This document shows positions 53,438-61,637 of a DNA stretch of 64,000 nt, piece after piece; the stretch's first letter is position 1; the number at the start of each line of letters is the position of its first letter. Source of the stretch: Flavobacterium sp. IMCC34852 (GTDB taxonomy: Bacteria; Bacteroidota; Bacteroidia; Flavobacteriales; Flavobacteriaceae); NCBI RefSeq assembly GCF_030643905.1, contig NZ_CP121446.1:1798001-1862000 (forward strand). Direction: 5' to 3'. Made by a program: the position numbers and the translations under genes. The notes beneath the pieces were generated by a model. It was not told the origin of the DNA and ran no database searches. It saw only the letters and a program-made list of their open reading frames with translations.

Positions 53438-53512
53438 CGGGGTGTAGCGTAGCCCGGTTATCGCGCCTGGTTTGGGACCAGGAGGTCGCAGGTTCGAATC
53501 CTGCCACCCCGA
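53438..53512 (+). tRNA. tRNA-Pro (anticodon TGG)
   Basis: 75 nt. Acceptor CGGGGTG / CACCCCG, discriminator A, anticodon loop TTTGGGA flanked by CCTGG / CCAGG, T arm GCAGGTTCGAATCCTGC. CCA is not encoded. Confidence 0.97.
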
Positions 53513-53538
53513 CAATTTTCAAGACATTTTCTTTGCAT

Positions 53539-53612
53539 GGTCTCATAGCTCAGCTGGATAGAGCAACTGCCTTCTAAGCAGTAGGTCGAAGGTTCGAATC
53601 CTTCTGAGATCA
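53539..53612 (+). tRNA. tRNA-Arg (anticodon TCT)
   Basis: 74 nt. Acceptor GGTCTCA / TGAGATC, D arm AGCTCAGCTGGATAGAGC, anticodon stem CTGCC / AGCAG-type with loop TTCTAAG centred on TCT, T arm AAGGTTCGAATCCTT. No encoded CCA. Confidence 0.96.
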
Positions 53613-53619
53613 CGAATAA

Positions 53620-53683
53620 AACAAAAAACCAGAATAAAAAATCCAAGTTCACTTGAGTTTTTTATTCGGGTTTTTTGTTTTTC
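53620..53683 (+). terminator. Long hairpin after tRNA-Arg
   Basis: Nearly perfect inverted repeat: AAAACAAAAAACCAGAATAA and following bases face TTATTCGGGTTTTTTGTTTT, with AAGTTCACTT at the tip. Ends in a T-rich run, so probably the terminator of the tRNA transcript. Confidence 0.75.
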
Positions 53684-53930
53684 AAAGCGGAGCTTTGAAG
53701 GATGTTGCGCAGCAAAATCCTATTCGGTTTCTAGTTATTATCCAAGTTCACTTGAGTTTTTTATTCTGGTTTTTTGTTTTTCAAAGCGGAGCTTTGAAGG
53801 ATGTTGCGCAGCAAAATCCTATTCGGTTTCTAGTTAATATCCAAGTTCACTTGAGTTTTTTATTCTGGTTTTTTGTTTTTCAAAGCGGAGCTTTGAAGGA
53901 TGTTGCGCAGCAAAATCCTATTCTTAATTT
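53641..53930 (+). repeat. Three 99-bp tandem repeats downstream of the tRNAs
   Basis: Units start at 53641, 53740 and 53839, all beginning ATCCAAGTTCACTTGAG; the last is cut short. Each holds the right arm of the terminator hairpin plus two hairpins, CAAAGCGGAGCTTTG and AGGAT-GTTGCGCAGCAAA-ATCCT. Copies differ at a handful of bases. The 99-bp length leaves a frame open through all three, giving an artefact ORF. Confidence 0.93.
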
Positions 53931-53941
53931 ACAAAATGAAG

Positions 53942-54997
53942 TTACTTTATTTCCTTTCCTTTGTAATAATTCACCAACAAATCCACAAACTTACTGTAAC
54001 TGTCAATACCGTCTTCTTGTTGATTTGACTTTAAGTATTGGTCGTAAAAAGTGTGAAAAGCTTTGTCAATGAAGGTATCATATTGTTTCCAAAAGGCTTC
54101 GCTCTCCTGATAATTTTTGAGAATTCCTGGATTTATTTGTTGCTTCAAACGATTGAATTCTTTTTCGTTTTTCATTCCTATGTTCGACATACAATAACGC
54201 AGAGCACTGGATAAAGCCGAGTACTGACAATACAAATCATTATTTTTGAGTCCGGCTAAGAAACCGATAAAATTACATTCGCTTTCACTGCCATAACCTA
54301 TTTGGTGTGCCATTTCGTGACAAACCACATTTGGAAAACCGTACATAGGCAACTTGTCATTGACTTGAGCTTCATTTGAAAACGGATTGAGATAGCCACC
54401 AAATCCCATATAAGTCAGAGGTAAACTCATTAAAGATTTCTTCCGACTTGGGATTTCGTAAGTGAACATTGGGTATTGTTTGGCCAAATTATCGTAGCCG
54501 TTTTGAGTCAATTTAAAAATACTGTCTTGGGTGTACGGATTGTTGACTTTTTTTAAGCTGTCTTTGGTTATGGCAAATTGAACGGCATTGGTTTTAATAA
54601 TGAGTTTTTCGGTAAAAGAGACTAACGCTGCTTCCGTATATTCTCGTTTGATGGTCATTTTTTCAAATAACGGCACGCGATAATAATTGAATGCCCATAA
54701 AAAGTGAAACAAAAAATAGGCTACAGAGATAAAACTCAAAATTGTCCAAACTTTGTCTTTCCAGGGTTTCTTTCGATACTTGAAAAGCCAGTATATACAA
54801 TAAAAAATCACTATTCCATAAAGAATATCGCCAACCGAAAAAGGAATTTTTCCCAACAGTGTACGTGAAAAATGTGAAATCCAAACATACAAGCTATTAC
54901 TGTAAAAGCGCTCAACCGTTTCAGGAAAAAAAGCGAGAAGTTTAAGCAGTACTATCTGAATCAATAAAAATAAAGGAAGAATATGTTTGCGTTTCAA
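53942..54997 (-). CDS. DUF3810 family membrane protein with HExxH motif
   Basis: 351 residues. Three membrane segments in the first 120 residues (L-F-L-L-I-Q-I-V-L-L-K-L; I-L-Y-G-I-V-I-F-Y-C-I-Y-W; F-I-S-V-A-Y-F-L-F-H-F-L-W), then a soluble domain with V-V-C-H-E-M-A-H-Q-I-G-Y-G-S-E-S-E-C-N-F. H-E-x-x-H with downstream Glu is the gluzincin-type zinc peptidase pattern, so it is probably a membrane metallopeptidase. The family is otherwise uncharacterised. Confidence 0.88.
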   Translation of the reverse strand: MKRKHILPLFLLIQIVLLKLLAFFPETVERFYSNSLYVWISHFSRTLLGKIPFSVGDILYGIVIFYCIYWLFKYRKKPWKDKVWTILSFISVAYFLFHFLWAFNYYRVPLFEKMTIKREYTEAALVSFTEKLIIKTNAVQFAITKDSLKKVNNPYTQDSIFKLTQNGYDNLAKQYPMFTYEIPSRKKSLMSLPLTYMGFGGYLNPFSNEAQVNDKLPMYGFPNVVCHEMAHQIGYGSESECNFIGFLAGLKNNDLYCQYSALSSALRYCMSNIGMKNEKEFNRLKQQINPGILKNYQESEAFWKQYDTFIDKAFHTFYDQYLKSNQQEDGIDSYSKFVDLLVNYYKGKEIK

Positions 54998-55073
54998 AGT
55001 ATCTTTTTAAAATGTAAATATAATCACAATTCAATTTCTAAAGTAGTTAAACTTTGTAACTTTGCCAAGCTGA

Positions 55074-55175
55074 GTGACTGAGTCGCTGAGTCGCTGAGTA
55101 ACTAAGTTATTTATCGGCTAATGACGAGACAAAACTCAGCTACTTAGTAACTCAATAACTTAGCAACTTAAAAAA
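55074..55175 (+). repeat. CTGAGT/ACTTAG degenerate repeats upstream of pepD
   Basis: Left part: GAGTGACT-GAGTCGCT-GAGTCGCT-GAGTAACT units of eight bases. Right part: CTCAGCTACTTAGTAACTCAATAACTTAGCAACTTA of the same theme. The two halves are partly complementary (GAGTNNCT versus AGTAACTC), so the pepD leader could fold. Confidence 0.75.
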
Positions 55176-55179
55176 TAAT

Positions 55180-56643
55180 ATGAGCCAAGACATCAGAAAC
55201 CTGGAACCCAAAGCCCTTTGGAACAAGTTTGCCGATTTAAATGCGGTACCGCGTCCATCCAAAAAAGAAGAGCGTGTAATTGAATTCATGAAAAACTTCG
55301 GAAACAGTTTAGGATTAGAAACTTTTGAAGATGATATCCGAAATGTAATTATCCGTAAGCCGGCAACTCCGGGTATGGAAAACCGCAAAACCGTTGTATT
55401 GCAAGGGCATTTAGATATGGTTCATCAAAAAAATAACGATACCAATTTCGACTTTTTAACGCAAGGTATCGATATGTATGTGGATGGCGATTGGGTTCGT
55501 GCCAAAGGAACTACTTTAGGTGCTGACAACGGTTTGGGTGTAGCCGCGATTATGGCTATTTTGGAAAGCAAAGACATTCCGCATCCTGCCATTGACGCCT
55601 TGTTTACCATAGATGAAGAAACCGGAATGACCGGTGCTTTGAACTTGAAAGGCGGCATTTTAAAAGGAGAAATTTTACTGAATTTAGATACCGAAGAAGA
55701 TGACGAAATCGACATCGGTTGTGCCGGCGGTATTGACGTAACGGCGACCAGAAAGTATAACCAAGAAGAAACACCGGAAGGTTCTGTAGGTTACACCATC
55801 ACTGTAAAGGGGTTGAATGGCGGACATTCGGGAATGGATATCAACAAAGGTTTGGGGAATGCCAATAAAATTATGAACCGTTTGTTGTTTGACGGATTTG
55901 AAAATTTTGGTTTACAAATAGCCGAGATTAATGGTGGTAGTTTGCGCAATGCGATTCCGCGTGAAAGTGTGGCCAAAGTGATTGTAGCCGGCATGTATGA
56001 TGAGGCATTTGTGTTTGATATGCAGGAAATCATCAATGACATCAAAACCGAATACAAAACGACGGAACCTAATTTGACCATTGAAATTGTAAAAAGCGAT
56101 TTGCCTTCGAAAGTAATGGATTTAGGTGTTCAGGAAGGTTTGTTGCGTTCGATTTATGCTGCTCATAACGGCGTATATCGTATGAGTGCCGATATGGAAG
56201 ATTTGGTAGAAACCTCCAATAATATTGCCCGTGTGATTGTAAAAGACGGCGATATTTCAATCCAAAATTTAACGCGTTCCTCAGTGGAAACTTCTAAAAT
56301 GGATTTGGCCAATGGTTTGCGTTCGGCGTATGAATTGTTTGGTTGCGAAGTCGAATTTGGCGGCAGTTATCCGGGTTGGACACCAAATGTGAATTCAGAA
56401 ATCTTAGACGTTTTGGTCAATATTTACGAAAAACAAAACGGCGCCAAACCCAATGTAGTGGCTTGTCATGCCGGATTGGAATGTGGTATTTTAGGAACGA
56501 ATTATCCGGGTATGGATATGATTTCTTTTGGACCAACCATTCACGGAGCACACAGTCCCGACGAAAGAGCTTCGATTAAATCTTCTCAAAAATTTTGGAA
56601 GTTTTTCTTGGAGATTTTGGCGAATATCCCGGAGAGAAAATAG
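55180..56643 (+). CDS. pepD: Aminoacyl-histidine dipeptidase (PepD), M20 family
   Basis: 487 residues, zinc dipeptidase. Metal-site blocks: V-L-Q-G-H-L-D-M-V-H, T-L-G-A-D-N-G-L-G-V-A, I-D-E-E-T-G-M-T-G-A, N-L-D-T-E-E-D and a C-terminal I-H-G-A-H-S-P-D-E-R. C-terminal lid region G-G-H-S-G-M-D-I-N-K-G matches the PepD subgroup. Cytoplasmic; releases His from X-His dipeptides. Confidence 0.95.
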   Translation: MSQDIRNLEPKALWNKFADLNAVPRPSKKEERVIEFMKNFGNSLGLETFEDDIRNVIIRKPATPGMENRKTVVLQGHLDMVHQKNNDTNFDFLTQGIDMYVDGDWVRAKGTTLGADNGLGVAAIMAILESKDIPHPAIDALFTIDEETGMTGALNLKGGILKGEILLNLDTEEDDEIDIGCAGGIDVTATRKYNQEETPEGSVGYTITVKGLNGGHSGMDINKGLGNANKIMNRLLFDGFENFGLQIAEINGGSLRNAIPRESVAKVIVAGMYDEAFVFDMQEIINDIKTEYKTTEPNLTIEIVKSDLPSKVMDLGVQEGLLRSIYAAHNGVYRMSADMEDLVETSNNIARVIVKDGDISIQNLTRSSVETSKMDLANGLRSAYELFGCEVEFGGSYPGWTPNVNSEILDVLVNIYEKQNGAKPNVVACHAGLECGILGTNYPGMDMISFGPTIHGAHSPDERASIKSSQKFWKFFLEILANIPERK

Positions 56644-56661
56644 AGTAGAGACTATAGGAAA

Positions 56662-56697
56662 AAGAACCTCGTTTAGCAATAGACGAGGTTTTTTAGT
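56662..56697. terminator. Terminator between pepD and the AraC-type regulator
   Basis: Stem AACCTCGT / ACGAGGTT with T run on the plus strand; the minus strand has only a short T run. Confidence 0.85.
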
Positions 56698-57556
56698 TTA
56701 GGGTTTTCCGGAACTCACTTGGGGTTATTCCGGTTTGTTTTTTAAATAGCCGCGTGAAATAAGAATAATTGTCAAATCCCAAATTATCAGCGACTTGATT
56801 TACGGTTTTTGAAGCATTGGTTAAAAGTCTTTTGGCTTCCAGAATGACTCTGTTTGTTATCAATTCGGTGACGGTTTGGTTTAAGATATCTTTGCAAATT
56901 CGGTTGAGATGCTTGAGTGTGATGTTCATTTTATCAGCATAAAATGATGGCGATTTTTGGGTTTGAAAGTATTGTTCCAAAAGCTGTTCTAACCGATGAA
57001 TTTTGTAGTTGTAAGAATGCGTTTTATGATTCTCCGTTGAAAGATATTTTCGGGAGATTTCGATGTGGATGCAATCGAGTAAGTTCAATAATTTTTCTTC
57101 TTTTCTCTGAGTATTACTTTGGCTTTCGGTAACCATTAAATCAAAATAGGGCAGAAGTAGTTTCAATTCTTCTATTTCAAAAACAATTTCCGGTTGGTTC
57201 ATTACTGATTGGTAAAATGGATAATCTTCTATTTTTTTGTTGCCAAAATAGAGGTTGTAAACTTCCTGTGAGTAAAAGAAAATATATCCTTCAATATCTG
57301 CAGACAATTGCCAATTATGGATTTGTCCCGGTTGGAGCACAAACAAACTTCCGGGTTTGATGTCGTATCGGGTGAAATCAATTTCGTGCGTGCCGTTACC
57401 ATTCGTAAATAAAACCAGCAGGTAGAAGTTGTGCCGATGCGGTTTTTCAATAAAACTGTGTGCTTTCAAATGGTTTTTAAAAGTGTTGATGTACAACTCT
57501 TTTTTGCCCAAATCAGCTTTAAAATGATCAATATTGTAAATCGGATGTTTTTTCAA
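56693..57556 (-). CDS. AraC family transcriptional regulator
   Basis: 287 residues. N-terminal cupin sensor (P-H-R-H-N-F-Y-L-L-V-L-F, I-K-P-G-S-L-F-V-L-Q-P-G-Q-I-H) and C-terminal double helix-turn-helix (V-N-Q-V-A-D-N-L-G-F-D-N-Y-S-Y-F-T-R-L-F-K-K-Q-T-G-I-T-P-S-E-F-R). Effector unknown. Divergent from the DUF983 gene; a local target is not established. Confidence 0.93.
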   Translation of the reverse strand: MKKHPIYNIDHFKADLGKKELYINTFKNHLKAHSFIEKPHRHNFYLLVLFTNGNGTHEIDFTRYDIKPGSLFVLQPGQIHNWQLSADIEGYIFFYSQEVYNLYFGNKKIEDYPFYQSVMNQPEIVFEIEELKLLLPYFDLMVTESQSNTQRKEEKLLNLLDCIHIEISRKYLSTENHKTHSYNYKIHRLEQLLEQYFQTQKSPSFYADKMNITLKHLNRICKDILNQTVTELITNRVILEAKRLLTNASKTVNQVADNLGFDNYSYFTRLFKKQTGITPSEFRKTLN

Positions 57557-57639
57557 AATGTCTTTATTGTGCTATAATTAGCGAAGATACCAAACAATTG
57601 ATAACTATCTCTGCTTTACCTTTGTCAAAAAAATAAATC

Positions 57640-58002
57640 ATGTTAAATAGCTTGTATCATATTTTTCGAAATGAATGTCCCAATTGTCACAAAGGGAAAG
57701 TCTTTGCCGACAAGAGTTTCTTTTTTAGCTTTGGGTTTCCTAAAATGCATGAACACTGTAGTCACTGTAATTTTAAATTTGAAAAAGAACCGGGTTATTT
57801 TTTTGGTGCCATGTTTGTCAATTACGCTTTAACAGTTGGACAAGGCATCATCACTTATCTTATTGCGAGTCCGTTTTTTGACAAGACTTTCGATTTGAGA
57901 ATCATCCCCATTATTGCAACGGTAATTATTTTGCTGAGTTGTTTTAATATTAGGCTTTCGCGGATGATTTGGATTTATATGTTTAAGAATTATTCGATGT
58001 AA
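57640..58002 (+). CDS. DUF983 family small membrane protein
   Basis: 120 residues. N-terminal zinc-ribbon-like cysteines C-P-N-C-H-K-G and C-S-H-C-N-F-K-F, then F-E-K-E-P-G-Y-F-F-G-A-M-F-V-N-Y and two membrane helices. Matches DUF983, thought to be cofactor/metal related in some bacteria (often near cytochrome oxidase); no such neighbour here. Confidence 0.9.
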   Translation: MLNSLYHIFRNECPNCHKGKVFADKSFFFSFGFPKMHEHCSHCNFKFEKEPGYFFGAMFVNYALTVGQGIITYLIASPFFDKTFDLRIIPIIATVIILLSCFNIRLSRMIWIYMFKNYSM

Positions 58003-58005
58003 AAT

Positions 58006-58034
58006 AAAAAAGCTCCTAAATCGGGAGCTTTTTT
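58006..58034. terminator. Bidirectional terminator
   Basis: Stem AAGCTCC / GGAGCTT around a seven-base loop, A run before and T run after; between DUF983 (plus) and a TonB receptor (minus). Confidence 0.88.
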
Positions 58035-58058
58035 GTATGCAAAAATGTTTTTAACAAA

Positions 58059-60269
58059 TTAGAATCGCGCCATTATTCCGGCATTGATAGCAAAAGGATG
58101 TCCCGGACGCAAGCCGGCAGGAACTCTGGAAACAGCATATTTACTATCGAATAAGTTGATAATATTGCTCATCAAAGCTACTTTTTTTGTTAAGAAGTAT
58201 TTAGCAGAAGCATCAAAGATAAAGTTACTGTCAACCTTGGCATTCGGAGCAATCTCTCCTTGACCGGCCAATGTCCTGAACGCATCTACATATTTACCAC
58301 TGAGCGCAGCGTCCCATTTTTTATATTTAAAGCCTAAAGATAAAGCAAATTGATTCCTTGCGATATAAGGTATTTCATCGCCGTTGGTAACTGTTCCCCA
58401 AATTGGACTGTTGAAGTTGGATTGAAGTTTTGTATCAGTCAAAGTATAAGAAAAAGTCAGTGGAAGTTCAACGTTTTTGCTTTTTAGTAATTGATAAGAA
58501 GCTAGTAACTCAATTCCTTTTACGGTTGCTTTTCCGGCATTGAATAAATCACCGGTCCCGGAACCGCCCCCCGACATATTATCTGAGCCTTGTAAATTTG
58601 AAAACCCGTTATAGTAACCTATAAACTCCCCTGAGAAACGATTTTTATTAACACGAATACCAATTTCAGTGTTGAAACTGCTCTCTGCATCTTCTCCAAC
58701 AGTTGTACCTGGAGGTGAGAAACCTTTGTGTGCACTTGCGAAGAAATTATATGAATCATTGTGTGAATATAAAATACCAAACCCCGGAATCCATACATCG
58801 GTTTTGTTTTCAGTTTCAACCAAATTGGCTCCGCTTCTTGTAATATCGTTGGTGCCATAATTTTGAGAAATTAGTTTAATGTTTTCATAACGAATACCGG
58901 GACTAAAAGTAAATTTGTCATAAGCTAAATTCCATAATGCATGTGCCGCAGTTGCTTTAGCAGTTACGATACGATTGGCGTCTGTTCCCGGTGTACCAAA
59001 AGCGGTTTGGATTAAGCTTCCATTCTGAATGGCATAGCCGTCAACCCATTGGAAACGATCTTCAAAATCTTCATGATAACGAATTCCGAAATCCAGTTCA
59101 TTAGCAGTTTTTCCTAAATTGAATTTGTAATTCCCAACTGTTTGAATTCCTTTGGCTTCGTATTTTCTATTGTTGGCTTTTACGCCCAAAGCGTTGTCTA
59201 CGGTGTTGTTTTGTCCGGTTATGGCTAAGTATTCCGCTTGAAAAGTATTTGGGTCTTCTAAAATAGTATTGATTGAAACTTTGGTTGAACCCAAACGAAC
59301 ATAATCCAGTTTGTACCAGTTTCTGGCGAAATCATTGCGGTATGCTTTTGTTGTAAAACTTAAACCTGCTGAAGGTTTGATTAAGTGTGTTAGCATGATT
59401 TGTTTGTGCTCAGTATCAATATAATCTTCATTAGAACCAACATATCTTCTGTATGGATTTGCCTCAAAGTCATTTTGTGTCAATCCTAAGTATGTTTCGT
59501 TAGACAAATCCTCTGAAAATTGTAATTTCATGGTTAAGGATTGGTATATTTTAGCATCCGGATTTGAATTGATTTTGAATTTTGCCACGTAGTCATTTCC
59601 ACTAAAGCCGGTTTTTTTCGAACTGTTGTCAATAGTTTTAAATCCGTCAGAATTTCTATTATTATATTCAACTAAGTAACCAAAGTTTTTAAAACTATCA
59701 CCCAAATTAACGTAAGTTTTTTTGGTGTTAAATTGTCCAACACTTCCTATGAAGTTTCCCGAAAGTCTACCTGGGATTTGAGATGAAACCATGTTAACGG
59801 CACCACCTGTAGTGTAAGGACCGTATTGAATTTGACTACCACCTTTCAAGATTTCAAAAGATTGCATGCGATTTACGGTAGGAAAATAATAAGCAGCGGG
59901 AGCGGCATAAGGAGCCGGGGCAATCAACACACCGTCTTCCATAACGGTGATTTTTTCGGTACGATTCGGACTGGTCCCGCGCATTCCAATATTAGGTCGC
60001 AAACCAAAACCTTCTTCTTCTTGTATAGAAACCCCCGGAACGGTTCTGAAGATTCTTGAAACATCATCGTAATTGAAAGTTTTTAACTCAGCCGGTGATA
60101 TAAAATAGGTTGAACCGGCTCTGTTTTTGGCTTTAAATTTACTTCCTACTAATGCGTCAGTAGAAATGGCAATTTCGTCTAAGTTTAATGTGTCTTTTTG
60201 GGTTTTTTGTGCAAAACTAAGGTTAGATGCTGTAAATGTTAGGGCTAAAATGGAAATATATTTATACAT
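58059..60269 (-). CDS. TonB-dependent receptor, FecA-like (iron uptake)
   Basis: 736 residues: signal peptide to N-L-S-F-A-Q, plug domain with V-S-R-I-F-R-T-V-P-G-V-S-I-Q-E-E-E-G, L-R-P-N-I-G-M-R-G-T-S-P-N-R and I-L-K-G-G-S-Q-I-Q-Y-G-P-Y-T-T-G-G-A-V-N, then a 22-strand-type barrel ending in aromatic F (G-I-M-A-R-F). The plug resembles ferric-dicitrate-type receptors. Its promoter carries two Fur-like palindromes (60270-60292, 60331-60353), supporting an iron role. Ligand not readable. Confidence 0.93.
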   Translation of the reverse strand: MYKYISILALTFTASNLSFAQKTQKDTLNLDEIAISTDALVGSKFKAKNRAGSTYFISPAELKTFNYDDVSRIFRTVPGVSIQEEEGFGLRPNIGMRGTSPNRTEKITVMEDGVLIAPAPYAAPAAYYFPTVNRMQSFEILKGGSQIQYGPYTTGGAVNMVSSQIPGRLSGNFIGSVGQFNTKKTYVNLGDSFKNFGYLVEYNNRNSDGFKTIDNSSKKTGFSGNDYVAKFKINSNPDAKIYQSLTMKLQFSEDLSNETYLGLTQNDFEANPYRRYVGSNEDYIDTEHKQIMLTHLIKPSAGLSFTTKAYRNDFARNWYKLDYVRLGSTKVSINTILEDPNTFQAEYLAITGQNNTVDNALGVKANNRKYEAKGIQTVGNYKFNLGKTANELDFGIRYHEDFEDRFQWVDGYAIQNGSLIQTAFGTPGTDANRIVTAKATAAHALWNLAYDKFTFSPGIRYENIKLISQNYGTNDITRSGANLVETENKTDVWIPGFGILYSHNDSYNFFASAHKGFSPPGTTVGEDAESSFNTEIGIRVNKNRFSGEFIGYYNGFSNLQGSDNMSGGGSGTGDLFNAGKATVKGIELLASYQLLKSKNVELPLTFSYTLTDTKLQSNFNSPIWGTVTNGDEIPYIARNQFALSLGFKYKKWDAALSGKYVDAFRTLAGQGEIAPNAKVDSNFIFDASAKYFLTKKVALMSNIINLFDSKYAVSRVPAGLRPGHPFAINAGIMARF

Positions 60270-60292
60270 TTATTTAGAATAATTTAAAATAA
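60270..60292 (-). promoter_or_regulatory. Fur-like box, downstream copy, first TonB receptor
   Basis: TTATTTA, nine bases, AAAATAA. Covers the stretch from the predicted transcript start (60293) to the ATG. Would block initiation if bound. Confidence 0.6.
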
Positions 60293-60297
60293 TAGTG

Positions 60298-60305
60298 CAA
60301 AGATA
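60298..60305 (-). promoter_or_regulatory. First TonB receptor -7 box TATCTTTG
   Basis: TAnnTTTG match six bases before the downstream Fur-like box. Confidence 0.55.
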
Positions 60306-60330
60306 TATACGTGAAATCAAATAAAAAAGT

Positions 60331-60353
60331 TTATTTAGATTAAATATAAATAA
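60331..60353 (-). promoter_or_regulatory. Fur-like box, upstream copy, first TonB receptor
   Basis: TTATTTA, nine bases, TAAATAA; almost a perfect inverted repeat. Starts 61 bp from the downstream box. Confidence 0.6.
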
Positions 60354-60419
60354 TTTTCAACAGCCTCAATTTAAAACTTTGATTTACTGAATTATAACAT
60401 TAAAAAAAAAACTACTAAA

Positions 60420-61565
60420 CTAATTTAGGTGTCTTTTATTTCTTTTTCCATGCCAAATTAGAAAGCCTGTGATAGGCAAACTCGCAATCAACAAACTAAT
60501 CAAAAAGGCAAAAACTTTTCCCGGTAAACCTACTATAGCTCCGGTGTGGATGTCATAGTTCATACGGATTAGTTTGTCTGAAGCTGTAGCGTTAGCTAAT
60601 TTTCCGTAAATGTGATTCACTTCTTTTTCCTGCAAAGTATATTGGTCAAAATAACGATAGTCTGTTTTCCAGTAAGTGCCTTTGTTTAAATTGGCGTTAG
60701 CAGCAATCGAACTGGTATCGGTTTCGGGTGGATGCACTTCAATCGATTGGGCATTGGGATAGTCTTTTTGCATGAGGAACCACACTTTATCCAGCGGTTT
60801 CTCAACTGCGGTCATCGATATTTCTTTTTTAGAAATAGGATCTCCATAAACTAGCGATTTTTCGCCGCCGATTAAAGTATAATAGCTGTAAGCAAACCAC
60901 GGAAATCCCCAAACCAATCCTGTAATGGCGAATATCAAAGCGATAGCCATCACGTAAAATCCGGTAATATTGTGCAAATCGTAGTTTTTGCGCTTCCATT
61001 TTATCCCATCTTTCCAGCGAAACCAAAAGCGTTGTTTGGCGGCTTTTTTGTTTTTAGGATACCAAAGAATCAAGCCTGTAATTAACATTAACAGAAAGAT
61101 TAAGGTTGCCGAAGCAATTACTGTTTGCCCGATTTCATGTGGCAACCAAAGGTAAAAATGACCGTCCAAAACCCATCGAAAAAAGCCCGAATACATATTG
61201 GCAACTTCCAAAATTTCTCCGGTGTACGGATTGAGGTAAATGATGTTGTAATAATCGTTTTGTTTATTTTGGTCGTCGTGACTGAAAAAGATGGCTTCTG
61301 CCGACTGACTCTGACCATTGTATTTGATGGCGTGGAGCGATTGCTGCGGCAATTCGGCACGGGCTATTTTTTCTAACTCAGACGGTAGGAGGAACGCCTT
61401 GTTTTGTTTTTCCACAAAGCGATACTTCTCGGTGATGTTCTGAATTTCTTCCTGAAAGGCATACAAACAGCCGGTTATGGCGATGATAAAAACAATACTG
61501 CCGGAAGCCAATCCCAACCAAAGATGGATATTTCTGATGATTTTTTTAAAGCCTACTTTTTTCAT
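60420..61565 (-). CDS. PepSY-associated membrane protein (iron-reductase-like)
   Basis: 381 residues with PepSY_TM features: N-terminal helix (G-L-A-S-G-S-I-V-F-I-I-A-I-T-G-C-L-Y-A-F-Q-E-E), helices near A-S-A-T-L-I-F-L-L-M-L-I-T-G-L-I-L-W, Y-V-M-A-I-A-L-I-F-A-I-T-G-L-V-W-G and the C-terminal L-I-A-S-L-P-I-T-G-F-L-I-W-H-G-K-R. Histidines in L-D-G-H-F-Y-L-W-L-P-H-E and N-I-T-G-F-Y could bind haem. The family often accompanies siderophore receptors and is thought to reduce or release iron. It lies between the two TonB receptors on the same strand. Confidence 0.88.
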   Translation of the reverse strand: MKKVGFKKIIRNIHLWLGLASGSIVFIIAITGCLYAFQEEIQNITEKYRFVEKQNKAFLLPSELEKIARAELPQQSLHAIKYNGQSQSAEAIFFSHDDQNKQNDYYNIIYLNPYTGEILEVANMYSGFFRWVLDGHFYLWLPHEIGQTVIASATLIFLLMLITGLILWYPKNKKAAKQRFWFRWKDGIKWKRKNYDLHNITGFYVMAIALIFAITGLVWGFPWFAYSYYTLIGGEKSLVYGDPISKKEISMTAVEKPLDKVWFLMQKDYPNAQSIEVHPPETDTSSIAANANLNKGTYWKTDYRYFDQYTLQEKEVNHIYGKLANATASDKLIRMNYDIHTGAIVGLPGKVFAFLISLLIASLPITGFLIWHGKRNKRHLN

Positions 61566-61575
61566 TGACTAAGAT

Positions 61576-61603
61576 TAAAAACTCCTCACCGAAATGAGGA
61601 GTT
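61576..61603 (-). terminator. Terminator-like hairpin between second TonB receptor and PepSY gene
   Basis: Stem AACTCCTCA / TGAGGAGTT, loop CCGAAA, minus-strand T run of five. Read-through would be needed to place the PepSY gene in the same transcript as the receptor. Confidence 0.75.
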
Positions 61604-61637
61604 CATTAAACAAACAAAAACCAAATTTTAATAAGGA

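Noticed and set aside
53350..53612. Genomic island attachment site at the tRNA genes
   Set aside because: No integrase and no direct repeat of a tRNA 3' end in the window; the repeats downstream do not match the tRNA sequences.
53641..53930. CRISPR array
   Set aside because: The 99-bp units are repeated whole with no unique spacers, and no cas genes are nearby.
53653..54072. 139-codon plus-strand ORF with repeated F-W-F-F-V-F-Q-S-G-A-L-K-D-V segments
   Set aside because: It is the 99-bp repeat read in a frame kept open because 99 is divisible by three; it continues antisense into the DUF3810 gene and has no sensible start.
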